A stretch of 64,000 nucleotides of DNA from Maylandia zebra (GCF_041146795.1 NC_135187.1:18510056-18574055), one strand, 5' to 3'; shown: positions 35,030-50,000, counted from the stretch's first letter. The notes: generated by a model from the sequence alone, not told the origin. Made by a program: numbers and translations.

Positions 35030-38000
35030 CTGTGTGTGTGTTTGTGTGTGTGTGTGTCAGGCAATTGTATTGGAGAAGGTGTGTGGGACTTGTTTGGGAT
35101 TTGTTTGGACTTGCACAAACTTTGAACAAACCTCATGAGGGTTTTTTACTGAAATAACTTTTATTGAAAGAAGTTGGAAAAACACTAAAAAGGAACTGAT
35201 TCTCAAACTTTCCTTCTTGACGAACGTCTTAGGTCTTACGTCTGTAATTACAAGAAGCCAGACTGAATATTGCAGGATCATTGCAGCCAGGTTAGACTGG
35301 ACAAAAGTACTGAGCCTCCTACACATTACACTGACAGGAGCTGCTCAGCCATGGAGATCCATGCCAGGAAGCTCCTGGTGCACGGTTATTGTGCTGATTT
35401 TAATGTCAGAGGAGGTTTAAAACTGCAGTTACTGATTCAGGAGAGCGTTGGTGACTTTTATGCACCATGTGCCTCTGCACTCTTGTTCCTAAAAACGTCC
35501 ACGTTGCAATAATACCACTTATAACTGACTGTTGAACATTTAGGGGGGAATAAATTTCAGAAAGTGACTTGTTGCAAATCCAATAATAAAAGTACCACAT
35601 TTAAATTTAGTGAACTCTTTTGGGAAACTCATTCCTTCATAATTTTTGGTAAAGGCAGACTTGATTTTATACACCTGTGATAAGTTGACTGGCTCATGTT
35701 TCCAACCATCCCACAGGTCTAAGGCTACTTGGCATTGGGAGAAACCAGTACATCGACCTGATGAACCAGTGCAGGTCCTCCAAAGTAAGATGTCATTAAT
35801 ATGTATTTTAATCTGTTTTATTACACCTGTGCTCTTTTTAGTCTGTTTAAGCTGAACGAAGCCAGGTATACTTTGCAATCTGGGGCCCAACAGTGTACCA
35901 TAGATGGTTAGTAAAGTCAGTACGGACTAGCAACTTGAATTAAAGTAAATTCTCCTTTATTTACTTTGATTGCTTGTCCATTAGTTTGTCCATCTTTGTA
36001 GTTAGAATATTAATATCTTTAACTTTTCTCACTTCACCTGCTAATTGCTGAGCCCTCTTTAATAATCTTTGTCTCCACCTTTAGAAATTTTTCCGCAGGA
36101 AAACAGCACGGGACCTACTGCCGGCCAAACCAGTCGAGATCTCCGTTGAGCCGTGGTGGGTGGCACAGACAGGCTACATCACCGAGGACGACATAAGGGT
36201 GCGACAGAAATTTGACTCTTTTCTTCTTGATTTGTTTCAGTTAAATAATGTACAATAAGACCCTGTCATTTTTTTTTATAGAAAGCTCAGTGTCAAAAAT
36301 CACATATTTGTCTCAAGCTCTTTACAGCCGTACAGAATACATACAGCGATGTGGTTTAAGGTACAGACAGGCCAAAGAAACCTGGGTGAACATAGGTAGG
36401 GAGGATGAGAAAGCTTGGATCCTCATGTTGGAAGTTTAGCGTAATTCTGTCTGCTTAGATGTTTATGTGCCATAGGAAGGATAACATACACATGAAGAGA
36501 AGAAGGAACAACATGAAATGAGTGTAGTGAAGACGGTGAAGAATTACTGGTGTAATGTTTTTGTTTTCAACCTAAAACATAAATGAGCAAATTCTTCTAA
36601 CAATTCTTTTTTTCCACAAGAAAAATAAAGAAACAGAAAGCAACACATAATATAAAGTTGGATTATCACGGGTCCTTTTTTTAAAAACCCTTTTTTGAAG
36701 CATATTTCTGTGGTACAGGTGTGTGCTAATGTCATCTGTTTACTGGATCAACTTGCAGATCTGTTCTCCCGCTGAGAAGAAAGCCATTGATAAGATGATA
36801 GATTCTGGTCCTCAGCTGGCAGGATCCATGGAGTACAACGTGGTCTTAAGTGAGCAAAATACTCAGTTCTATTTGCTCGTGCTCAACCATAAATTAGGTG
36901 GCAAATATTTAAATCTTGTTAGTTGTTTATAGTAAGAACAGATTCAGTCTTACCTCAGTGTGTTGGACTGATTTTCGGAGGTGAAACACAGGGATGAAGG
37001 TTGTGTTCTTGCAACTTAGATGTTAATTAGAGATCAGTTTGAGTGTGATGAACCTCTACACAGGAGTGCTGGTAACTGAGTGGCAACAAATAGAATAAAA
37101 TGCACTGAGACGCTTTGCAATCTGAATATGTGTAGATATTCTGATGAGATTTTTATTGGGTTGAGGTTATTCTACTCTGATGAAGCAGTAACTGCACAGG
37201 TTCTGTCATAATATTAGTTTCCACATGGAAATAGCAACAGCAAATATACAAAGAGAGTATTTTATACTGTTTTTTCTCTGCTGTAGGCTTGTACAACCGG
37301 GGATTCATCTACTTAGATGTTCCCATATCTGATGACAGCTGCATCTCAGGTACGTGTGTGTGCGTGTGTATGTGTGTGTGTGTGTTTAAACATCCCTATT
37401 CTATTTTTTTTGGCTAAGAAAGTTTGCTGTTGAAATATTGAACATAAATGAAATGCTAAAAGCTAAAAAAGTATTATGGGAATGAATTTGCACTGATCTG
37501 AAATCACGTGTTATAAGAGTATTACAGACACAGTAGTGTGCAAACGTTTCAAGCTAACCTGAGTTTCTTTATGTTTTTCTTAAAGAAACCAGATTTTCTT
37601 ATAATTTTTCAAGTGATTTTTAAGAAACAATTCTCGAGGCTCTCTGGCAAAAGTTTTTCTTTTGGACATTGGCAGCTTTTTCACTTATTTTTACTCCAGT
37701 CCTTGTAACTGACCATTTTCAGCAGAATGCATTTGTTTGTTAAGCCACTTAACACCTGATCTGTGAATCATTCAAGCACAAAAAAAGCATCTTACTGAAA
37801 TATGTGTCTACACGTACCAGGCTGCTGAGCGAAGAGCTAATTTTAAATTGTATCTTTTGTTATTTTGCTACTGTCAGCCTGTCTCAAAAACACTTCTTTT
37901 GTTCCCATTTCTATAGTCGAAAAATGAAAAATGTCAAACATGACACAGTTTGACAGACATAATAGTGTTTTTGCACCAACAAGATGATTCCCAAACAACT

Positions 38001-41000
38001 ATTAGCTGAAAACCTGGCATATCCCAGCATGAGACGAACAATATCTTCAAGCCATGTCTTTAAGAAATAGCAAAAATCCAGCAAAGACCTGACACAGGAC
38101 CTGATAGTTGGCATTTCAGTTGATAAATCTACTGCTCACTGAAGCCTCATCAGAAATGGTCTCAGTGGAAGGATAGCTGTCAAATAGGAGGAAAGGCTGA
38201 GGTTTGCCAAATTACACAAGAACTGGACTGAAAATCAGTGGCAACAGGTCTGTGATGCTCAAATCAGCGAGGGCTTAAAACACGGTGGAGGCTCTGTCGT
38301 GGTAAATTGATGGAATTATAAATCAGATTTTGATCCACCACGCAATTCCATCTAGAAAACATCTGATTGACAAAAGCTTCATTTTTCAGTATGACAGTGA
38401 CCCCAAACACACTGTCAGTCAAGTAAATTCATAGCTGCATAGAAAAACACACATTGGGAAACACAATCAGGCATGGATTCGCCTCCCCAGAGCTCGGATC
38501 TCAACATTGTTGAAGCAGTGTGGGATCAATGTGGGAAATGAAGAGGTCAGTCCACACGTTTGCACAGTACTGTAGTGTATTTAAAAAGAAGGGAACGGAA
38601 ACAGTTCTGTGTTTGAAGAGTTGCTGAACAGTTGTTGGTTACTGTTTGTGTCTTTCAGTGCCCCCACTGGAAGGGTTTGTCATGAACCGGGTCCAGGGTG
38701 ATTACTTTGAAACACTTCTGTACAAAATCTTTGTGTCCATCGATGAGCAAACAAACGTAGCAGAGGTAGGCTTTAGAAATGTGTTTCATTATCCTCTGGC
38801 TGCTGCAATCATAGTAAGAGTGTGTGTGTGTTTGTTTATCGATCAACATTTCAACCAAACACTTTTTTTGTGTCTCCTGATCCTGCCTCCCTCTGTGCTT
38901 CCCAGCTGGCAAATGTGTTGGAGATCGACTTGGACTTAGTGAAGGTAGGCATCTGTTCATCCTACTGTAACTGAAGTGCAGTTTTTCAGAAGGGAAATGG
39001 TAGATCTGAGAAATATGTCTTTCAAAATTTTCACAGAAAAATGCAGAAGTGATTTTCTGCGCTTCCACTGTTGCTTTAGAAGAGATTTGTTAAACGTACT
39101 TCTTGCTTCTCTTTGTCTGCAAAGACACATGGCAGAGCAGCGTTTAGATTAAATGAAAGAAAGGGAGCAGCTTGTTTTGAAAAATATGTTTTGCTGCATA
39201 GGAATAGGAATTTGCTTTTCAAGGATGTGACGTTGTGGCATTTTGTCTGATAAGCAGCTATCACATCGGATCTTTGTTGTCTTGGAATTTCAGAGACTAA
39301 CTCTGAGGGGGGGAAAAGCTTTTGATAATATGTAGCCAAGTGAGGAGACATTTCAGCACAATTTGGCCGTTTCGGTTTGGATACACACTCACGCAGACGT
39401 GTATTTGAGTACCACGATTAGATCCATCATGACCCATGACTCCACCAGAGGGGCTGAGCGGCATCATTCCTGTTGAATTGCTGCTCCAGATGCACTCCAT
39501 CATCACTTGGTCCCATCTCATTGGTGCAACTGAAAAGCAGCACTTAGGAGAAGTGGTTGAAGGCAGCGATTTAAAGCGAGTCTCCAGCAGAAGGCCTGTA
39601 GCTTCTGAGATGATTGAGATGTCTGAGAGGTCTCCATTGTGCAGAAACTTTTCCCATCCTGACTTGAGTTTGAACTTTCCTCCTGTGCAATAACCACTTC
39701 ATGGCCTAAGTCATTTGAAAGAAACTTCCTCCCAGGGCCTCTTTTGATATGATAAGAGGATGACTAGTTGACCTCAGCCTGCACCTCTCGGGTGTAAAGG
39801 TGTGAAAAGCAATCAAGCTCACTGTGCTCATGTCTGAGTAAAAGACTTAACAGCATGGCGAGTTGATGACTGTAGAAGTGGAGGAAATAATGAAAAGGCC
39901 AGACAGCTGTACAGTACAGCTGTACTACCTTTCTTTTTTCTCCAGTTTTTGAGACCAGTTGAGTCAGCAGCCAGTAATTGCTTTCTTTTCTCCCTAAGAG
40001 CATCATCCAAAAGACTATTCAGATTGCTTTTAGTCACTTTGAGACTCTCACAAGGTATCTCTGTTTACAGTATAATTTGACAATGTAATTTCAAATCCTC
40101 TTAAAGCCATTCAAACTGAGGGGGTTGGTTTTCTTGGGCTACACGTTTGTATGACATTTGTCCATCTTTGCACTGAAACGGTTGACTTTTTTTGACAATA
40201 CATTTGTTTTTTTCAGGATTTTTAATTTACTGTTGATATTTAGATTAAAATGTTAAATGAGGTCTGAATTAAAATATCTTGCTAATAAACTCTTTAAAAG
40301 TTTGTAATTTGTATGGATATAACTGCCTGAACCTAGACAGCGTAGTTTTGAGTTACTCTTACTACTGCAGGGTGGATTTCTGTACTAGAAAAGAAAATTT
40401 AGTCAGAAAAATGTCAGCGGTAAAGCTAAGGGCGATGTTGTCATCAGAGATTGCACCATCGCACAATGCGGGAAGAAATGTTTCCCAGAAGAGAGAGATA
40501 AAAATACCAAATTTTCTGGTGACGGTCTCAAGACATTTTAGAGCAAAATCTGTAACCCACTTTTCTTCTTTCCTTACCTTATTATTGCATCTCTCTGTTG
40601 TATCACTATCACACTCAACAACCACTTCTTTAGATACACTTTCCCAGCACTTGGTTGGACTTCTTTTGCTTTCAGAACAGCCTTAATGGCAGTAAAGGGT
40701 TTTGCATGGTTAGCAGCAATAATCAGATGTGTGGTGTTTAAATAAGGCTTAGTGGGTCTAAAGCATCCAAAGTAAGCCACAAAGTCTCCCCTACACAATT
40801 ACATCATCGCCACCAGCCTGAACCCTTACAAAGCAGGATGGATCCATGCTTTCATGTTGTTTACACCAAATTCTCACCCTACCATCTGAATGTCACAGCA
40901 GAAATCGAGGCTCATTAAACCAGGAAACGTTTTTCCATACATGCGTTACGTGTCTGCCATGTGACTGGGAGCAGTTAAACAGGTGTACCTAATAAAGTGG

Positions 41001-44000
41001 CTGATAAGTGTACATATGGTTTCAGATATGTTATTTGTGGGATCAAGCATCATTTGCGTGTGCTTCTCCTGTGTTTTATCAGAACGCAGTGTCCATGTAC
41101 TGTCGCCTCGGCTTCGCCGTGAAGAAAGGTCAGGTGTTCAGCTCAGACCAGCTCCACCCCACCTGGAAGAACGCCCCATCTGTTAACAGGCTCAAGTATG
41201 TGTTGTCATCGGTCAGTCAGCGAAACACCATCTGAAACCTCAGTGTAGTGCAATTTGTTGAAATACATTTTTACATTTACACAGTTGAGCACACAAAAAA
41301 CCAACATTTTAATGGAAGCTTCGAGCGTTTGAGACTCCAGAAACCGCCACACACCAACGTTATTCTTATAAAAATTCCATGCCATCAATGTTTAATGAGT
41401 TTTAATTTCCCCAGCTTTAGGACATGATGAACTACTAGGGTGTGGTGACAGTGTGTGATGTGGTGACAGTGTGTGGTGTGGTGACAGTGTCCTTTATGTA
41501 CTGTGTACTGTTATGTACTGTTGTAGGAGCACTATGGACCCCCAGAAGATGCTGCTGTCCTGGGAGCAGGGCAGTCCTGTAATGGAGGGAGGCTCCTCAG
41601 CCACAGATACAGACACCACTAGCCTGGAAGACCAAGGTCTGTATACACACACACATGCATATTCTGCAATGTATGCAAATGCTGATGTGCGCACATGGAG
41701 CACTTTATGATTTGAGTTTGAAGCAGCAGTGTTAATTAATCCCTAAGAAAGCTCAGTCATGTTTCTGAAACTCATTCTCACATTAATAGGTGTTTCTCTA
41801 AAACATTCTCATATTTAAACTGAGTTTAACTTTGTTTTACATGTTAAGGTGGCACTGTTAAATTTGCGTTAGTGGATATTGTCATATAAGTGACTGTTGA
41901 TCAATCACATCTCCATGTAAATCAGGCCTGTTTGATAGAGAGAGGCTTTAGTTTTCGTCTTCTAAATGCAGTTAATCATAAAAACACTAGTTTTAAAAGA
42001 ATAACTCGCATGTAGCTGTGCTGTTAGACTTGCTGCAGTATGCATGAGTGGTACAGCATATTTTTATGTCTCTGTAGCAGACACAGGTAGCGTTAGCAGC
42101 CTGAGCATCCCAGCTGCACCCACCAAGAGGATCGCCTTCCTTTTTGACTCGACCCTTACAGCCTTCCTGATGATGGGCAACTTATCGCCGGTAAGTGAAA
42201 GAGTGTGGACGTGAAGGCTTCGCGTCAGTGAAAGTGGGGTAGGGTGGGGTAACAAGCATAAGATAAAGATAGTGGCTGTGCTGTGATCTCTCAGAGGGAA
42301 AATATTCATCAATGCAGTGTTGCTCATGCATGTGAGTTCTGCTGCTCGCTGAATGGTGCAGAGGGATGTTTGCCTCAGTCTGAACTATAATATGAGTGTA
42401 CTTTTTTTTTTATTTTGGAAAAGTAAAATCTCTGTGTCTAAATTTCTGAGTAGCAAAATCTGGAGCAATTAGGTACCTCAAACTATGTTTGTATCATTAT
42501 CACTGCTGTTAATCATATAAAAACACAAAAAACAAAACTTATCTTGTAAAAAATTGGATGTTTACTGTTGATCTAATTGTTTTCTGTTGTCATGCTATCA
42601 GAACCTGAAGAGTCATGCTGTGACCATGTTTGAAGTGGGCAAACTGTCGGATGAGACTCTCGACAGCTTCCTGGCTGAGCTGGAGAAGGTGAGACCAGAA
42701 ATCAGAATTTCTTTCTTGTTTGCAGAAAATCTCTCATCAAAAGCTTAGCTTAAATTGAGAGGATGCTAACTAGGTGCAACAAATACACATGTATGTACAG
42801 ACATCAAACACTACATGCAGACATCTGAATACAGTCACACAAACTCTGAGTTGGAACTTCTCCACTCGTTTCTGTTTCTCTCAGGTGGAGAGCACAGCAG
42901 AGGGCGAGGCTCAGCGTTACTTTGACCACGCTCTGACCCTGAAAAACACCATTCTCTTCTTGCGCTACAACAAAGAACTCACTCAGGACCAGGGACCTGA
43001 TATTCCAAACATAGGTAATTATGCAGTTACACCGCCTTTATTTTCAAATGAGCACTTTGACGAGGACACGGGATCTGTTACCAGTCACCCGTCCATCCCC
43101 AGTTTACAAGACTGGCTACCCTTCTTACAGTGTTGGTCAGATTTTAGTAAAAATTGTATACAGTGATCATCCAATGGGTCTTCATCCAGAAGTGTGCTCA
43201 AAGGCAAGGTCACTTTTGTTATTTTAAGGACAATTACCTATGAACTGTGGTCGATTGTGAGCTAAATGAGTTACTATCTATAATATAGAGCAGGGCGATA
43301 TGACCAAAAATATTTATCACGATATACATTTGAAAATTTGCGATAACGATATAACTGACGATATAATTGACGCTTTACTTTACAACTCCTCAACTTTATT
43401 AGTGCAAAAAACCCCATCAATGTATTTTCACTTAAACAAGCCGCTGTTTTTTAAGTGCATTAAAGTTATATAAAAAATTAACTGACTCCTCGCTGACAGT
43501 TTAACCAAAAGGCATTTCCAGTGGAAATTGGCCGACATATCCTCAGCATAACCATGTATAATATCCACAAAACTTAAAAAGAGGTTATACACACACAATA
43601 CGGTAATATTATGTTGAAGCACAGTACGTATCACTCCGCGAGACTCCTGCCTACGATAGCTGTAAAGCTCCAACAATCCATCAAGCGGTGCGGCTTCGTA
43701 GCTTAGCAAAGTCGTACTGATACATTTGACAGATTTTCGAGCGCCGTGTACCACATAAAGTCGTTTCGAGGTCAGTAAACACAACCACAATTCATACATA
43801 AGGCACACGGGATTATAAGGGGCACTGCCGATTTTCAGAAAAATCAAAGGATTGATTTTAAGTGTGCCGTATTTTCCAAAAAACACGGTAGTAACGACGG
43901 CCCGCTAGCATGCTCTACCAAAAATAGTGCTTTGTTGTGTATCTGACGGACGAAAGCTAAACCAGTTCCACACCACTGAAGTTGCAGCATTTTTACAAAC

Positions 44001-47000
44001 CAGTTCTGGTCCATCCGTTTCATTCAACGATCCACTTTCGCTCTCCTCATTGCCCAACATTACACCGGTATTACCGTGAGCAGTATGATATGGCCCAGCC
44101 CTACTGTAATATATTGATTTTGTTGTTTCAGTATCATGGAGAGAAACCTGTTCAGTATCTTTGCTTTTGGCATGCATGAACTGAAACACCAAAACTCTGA
44201 TTATTAGATGACCTTATCTACAGCTACAGTTACATCCATATAATTACTGTTATAATTATAGTGGTGGATGCTCATTATCATTGTGAGCCAGAATCTCAGG
44301 ATTCAGCCTGCTTTAAATATTTGGTTTCACACAGCTTTTGTTTTTTTCTTTACTCTTAAATCATAATAATGGGATAGAAGGGCGAGATGGCCCTAATGTG
44401 GTCATCTCAGGGATCAGGTCTCACAGCTCTGGCTGTAATTGGCTAATCCTCTCAAACCTTCTGTTTACAAGTGTCAGCCACAAAGATGGTTTACAGGAAG
44501 AAGAGCTAAGCAGTTTTTTTCAGATAAAATGAGCTGAGCTGCACCGAAGTCGGTTATAAAATAAACAATGATTATTTTTAATATCAAATATTAAAGTTAC
44601 GCTGTCATAATAGGGTCTAAAAACAAAAGCACTGAGCTTGAAGTAATAAGCTCCCTTTTAATGTGACACAGTGTAACTTTGAAGTGCATCAGTGGTTCTG
44701 GTGGTCTGTTTTCAGCTGATCAGGAGTTCATGTTTTTATCCTGACTCTGTTACCTAAGAAAGTACTCTGAGCTGCTCTGACTGCAGTTATAGAAAATGGT
44801 AAATGTCTTCCATTCAGCAACTTGTTCTGTGATCTCAGGAAATCAATACATGATTACTTTTTTGCTGGTTGTGCTGGTTGTGCTGCTTTTGGCTGGCATC
44901 TCTCACTATTGTCTCTTTTGGCCCTCACTGCTGTCTCTTAAATATGCTCACAGAAAATACTGAAGACAACGGCATACTATGTACACAGAGTAAACCTTTA
45001 TTGTTCAGCTTGTGTCTCTAGAGGGAGCAGAAGAGAGTATGTCCTCCAGCATCGACAAAGCAAGCCTCTGAGTTTCTGCGTAGCTTCCATTGCGCCACCA
45101 GATGCTGTTTGTTTGGTTTGGCCGTGTGCCTCCTTTCTGATTGTCTTATCTTTGTGTGCTCCTCATGCTGCGGCTGCTCAGCTGAGGAGTGAGAGCAGTA
45201 AGAGCCTGCTGGCTGAAGCTAAACTAATCCCCCAAAGAGTCTAATGATCATTGTTAATTTGGGAAGTGAAGGAAATTTGTCAAGCAAAGAAAAAAAACAC
45301 ATTTGGTAAAGTCAGAGGAGATTTTTTTTTTTTTTTTAATTATTGGACCAGCCATTCATAACTGTATTAGAATGAAGAGAATAGAAAGTTGAAGTGTGCG
45401 TGCCATTTTCCATGTTACAGGTGTAGTTAATGATGAGTTATTATGGCGGTAAATCACTTTTTACAACAAAACACTCAGAAACAATTGATACTGTCAGAAC
45501 GAACATTTGCAAATCTTGTAGATTATTAATCCCCGTTTTGTTAATTAAATATAAGTCACTTTATGTATCTTTGAAATTATTTATCTTTCACCCCTTTTTA
45601 AAATCTATTTTGGGGGATTTCTAGCCTTTTTTTTTTTGATCAGACAGTAGAGAGAATGCAGTAAAGCTTGGATAAAGACCAGGGGGAAGGCACGGCAGTA
45701 AATGGTGTTTGGACGGATGCAAACCTGGGCTTGTGCATTGGTCTTATGGCACATGGATCGTCTGCTCACCTAGTCAGCTAAACCAGCCCTCCTGTCTTTC
45801 ACCCTTTAATATCATAGACATCTCTTAGATTCAATAGGTTCCACTGCAAGATACAAGGATTTTAAATCCAAGGATGCCAAAAATATCCTTTGAAAACTTA
45901 AGCAAGAAAAAAAACTTTGCTCTGTTCAATCATCACATTATTGCCTAAAGCATCCACACTTAGAAATAACTATTCAAGCCCTTTTTTTTTTTTTTTTTCA
46001 AAGGAATAGTTAACATTTTAGGACACATGATTACCAGTTTTTTCACTGAAGATTAGCTAAAAAGATCCTTCAGCCTATGGTTTCTAAGGTATTCCTGGGC
46101 CAGATGAGAGATATAATCCCTCGAGGAAGTTCTGAAAAACTCCAGATCTCAGCCCAGCTGGATGCACCTGGAAAATCTCCAAAGAAGAACAGTCAGGAGG
46201 CATCCTAATCAGATGGCCTCTGCTCCATGCTTTCCAAGCTCATCACCCTATCTATACAGCTGAGCCCAGCTACCCTACAAGGCCAACTCTTATTTTGCTC
46301 ATTTATATCTGTAATCCCATTATTTTAGTCACTACCCACAGTGCATGATGACAGAGCATGGTTGGAACAAAGCTCCCAGTTCATCATAACAGTCCGGTGG
46401 AGTGCAAATTTTTTGCTGTGGCGTTAAGTCTCTCTATCCTGAGACAACACTACAAATTTAATGCGCATAAACATTTGCATTAGCCTGTTTAGGAAGTAAG
46501 TCAGGATTTTCTCATGTTTTTCCTCTCACTAGGTTTCCCCTTGGACATGTTGCGCTGTGAGAGCCTGCTGGGTCTAGACCAGGCCACCTGCAGCCGCGTC
46601 CTCAACAAGAACTACAAGCTGCTGGTCTCGATGGCACCGCTCAGCAACGAGATCAGACCCATCAGCAGCTGCACCCCTCAGGTATGATGCCTGGAAGGAA
46701 GGAGAGCAGAAGGGCTGCTATTTGGCATGCTGGGATGTTTGGGTACATGTCGAGTGCGTTTATGTGTGTGTGTGTTTGTGTTCTAGCTGACAGTTAATGA
46801 GTTTGTCCGTTTGGTTGTGTTTGCCTTCTCTTGTAGTGTACACACTCATGCGCTCGGGATTGATTTGTGATTGTGTGTGTGCTCCGAGTTGCCCCAACAA
46901 CAAGGCTACACATAGAGAAAAGGGAAGGAAAGGAGGCGAGGCTCACCAGTAATTCCTCTGCCTGGCCACACTCCAGCTTTCTAGCTGAGCTCAGAGAGAC

Positions 47001-50000
47001 AGAGGGAAAGAAGTTAAACTCTTGTTGTGCCGTTCACGCTGCTGCTTATTCTAACACTGCTGCGACTCAGTGAAGTGGAATTTACCAAATTCTTGTCTTT
47101 GTTTTCTTCTCACGTCTCTAATAGCAGCTTCAGTTTCCCCTCAGACAGAAGAACAACACGGACGCAATTATTGTCATGCGCCTGTGTTATTTTTTTAGGT
47201 TGATGTGAAGTGTGAGTTTATACAAGGAATGAGATGGGAAAACTGCCCAGTGTGCATGCGTTAGTTCTGCTTCTGTAAACTTATGTATGAGTGCGTGTGT
47301 GTTTTTGTTTCTCCTTGTAGCACATTGGCCCAGCCATCCCTGAGGTGAGCTCCATCTGGTTCAAGCTGTACCTGTATCATGTGACTGGCCAAGGCCCGCC
47401 GTCTTTGCTGCTCTCCAAAGGCTCCAGGCTCCGCAAGCTGCCGGACATTTTCCAGGTTTGTCCAAACTAATGATTAATCAGCTGTGTAAGTCAGAGGCGT
47501 AGAGACACGGTCTAGTCAGATTAAAAAACAGCAGTACTGTGTTGGACCAGCAGTTGGCTGAGTCACATTTTCACTCATCTTTTAAAACCTACCCTCTCAA
47601 ATCTTTGACCTTCAGTGAGTCGGAAGGACGGGTAATCAGAGCGCTGGCTAGCTCTTTTCTAAACAAAGGCTCTCGTGGACCTTGGTCATATCTCACTGTA
47701 AACCTGCATTTTTCTCTTCAAAGGCTTCCTACTGGTTGTGGGATTTGTTTTAATAGCTCTGGGATTGTGAGACAAGGACCTAATGATGACTTGATACAGT
47801 AGATTCTCAGGGGAAGATGTGTAATGTCATGCAAATGGACCTATTAGACCATAGCTTGCATGCATGTATTTTTGCACCTTTTATCTACATGTCTCTTACT
47901 TTGTTGGTGTTTCAATAGGTTCAGAAAACATGCAAAATATTTTTAATGGGTCATTGTAACACTAATGACCTAGTTTTAAGGCAAATGCTAACTAGGAAAG
48001 GTAAGAAAGTAGAAATGCTGCAGCTTCATCCATCCAGCCAGCCAGCCAGCCAGCAGGTTGACAGTCTGTTGCAGGGCTAACACTTAACATGTAGTAAGAA
48101 TCATGTGAAAGCAATTTTTGATTTTTTGGGAATTTCAAATTGACTGTGGAAAGACAGAGAGTTTCCATAGGAGAACCAGGTTATCTCACGCTGGGATAAC
48201 ATATGGAGTAGAGGCTTGTGGGGGTAAATAAGAAAACTTTTTAAGGGATTTTTGCCTTAAAACGATCTCACAGTCCTGTTAAAAACTGAGTACACTCTTA
48301 CTGCTTTCACAGGTGATAAGAGTGTAAGTTGTAGCCAGGTGCTTCTAATCAAATGCACTTGATTAACTGATCATCAGCAAGTGTGAGTGTATTCATAAAA
48401 GCTGAAGTTTTGGCAGCTTGCTGGTCTGAAGCATTCTGGAGTGCGTTAACCTGAATCCTCCAGTGCCACAGCCCTTCGGGGAGAGTACAGTATTTAAACT
48501 CCTCTGTAGCAAACTATTCCAGAGTCAGATGCGAGACTATCTGTCTGACAGCTAAAGCTTGGCTGAAATTGGGTCATGTAACAGGACAATGTTCCAAAGC
48601 GCAGCAGGAAATCTACAACAAAATGACTGAAAAAGAAAATAACCAATGTGCTGCAATGACCCAGTCAAAGTCCAGACCTCAAGCTGATTGAAATTTAGGA
48701 CCTTAAAAGAGCTGTGCATAAATAAATATCCATAAATCTCAATGAACTGAAACAACGTTGTAAAGAAGAGTCGGGCAAAATTCCTCCGTAATGAAAAGAG
48801 AAGCTGATGAAGTGACACAGCCTGCAAAGTCTGAAGTGCCGTTTGGTGTTGAGCCCTGTGTGTGAGTCTGTTGATCAAAGGAGAGACTGGGCCAGCTTGA
48901 GATTGTCACTGAAGAGCGAAGGGTGGAGGAACTGAGTTGGTTGTTTGTTTGCTCTGCCTTCTCATGGCAGTGCAGGAAGTTACACATTTAAACAATTTTA
49001 AATGTGTAACTTCCTGTCCATAAGTCACTTATGGACTGAAAATAATTAACCAGAGACATGAGAATAACACCTTAATTTCATCTAAAAGCTCTCTCTCAGT
49101 TTGAGAGAGCCAAACAAAATCCTTGGCATGTGAAATCAGCAGCAGGGTGGAACCTTGATTAATTTAACCGGCTAATATTGACCTAGTGGGAGGTTGACAA
49201 GATGGCATGACAGTTGAACTAGAAGAAAATCGTGTTTCCTCTTATTCTTTTTTGTTTTTCGATCTTCTAAATTAAACAAAAACTGGTAGATGGTTCAACT
49301 GAGATGCTGTCCTACATGTAGAAACCTGTATTTACATTTACATAAACAATAAAGCTATTTTGGGGCAAAAAGAAGTGTAAAATTGCAAACCTATCTCCAC
49401 TTTTACACATCTACTATCATTTATTAGAATTTATTATGATTTATAAAGCTTTATGTTAAATAAAATGTGTTTTTCTTCATATTATTATTTTTTGTCCAGT
49501 TTGTTGAAAGCTGCTTTGGAAAGATCTGATGATGAGTGAAGTTATTCATTTCTGAATCCCTTGAACCTATTCTCTCTCTTCAGGTCTATGACAGGTTATT
49601 GATAACTTCCTGGGGTCACGACCCTGGAGTGGTCCCTACATCCAACGTGCTGACAATGCTTAACGATGCCCTTACACACTCTGCTGTTCTCATCCAGGTA
49701 AACTCACTCAGATGAGGCTGATTTTTCTATGTCATTGTCTTAAACCTCATTTAAGTTGAGAGGATAAAATATCGCCTTTAATACCAGATTATTTAACGTA
49801 ATATTAATTTAATGCTGTCTGATGACATTTTTGTACGTTTTCTACCAACTCTTGCTGTGTTTGTGTATAAATGTGCACTGATTGTAATTTAAACTACATG
49901 TGCATGTAATCCACAGGGTCATGGTATGCATGGGCATGGAGAAACGGTGCACATCCCATTCCCTTTTGATGAGGAGGATCTGAAGGGAGGTAAGAACCTG

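Larger units (their letters stand above)
33503..38658 (+). other. fam91a1 introns 4-8
   Basis: Intron 4 holds a 27-C run (33734-33760) and a long TG repeat (34976-35058). Intron 8 is nearly filled by a Tc1-like remnant (37523-38574). Open frames over the TG tract are artefacts of the repeat. Confidence 0.55.
43015..46532 (+). other. fam91a1 intron 15
   Basis: A 3.5-kb intron containing the hAT-type MITE (43286-44103) and a LINE remnant (about 46080-46380). Between them (44112-46080) nothing is recognised apart from T runs. Confidence 0.55.

Noticed and set aside
34860..35157. Several Cys-Val or Thr-His repeat frames
   Set aside because: They are translations of the TG microsatellite on both strands.
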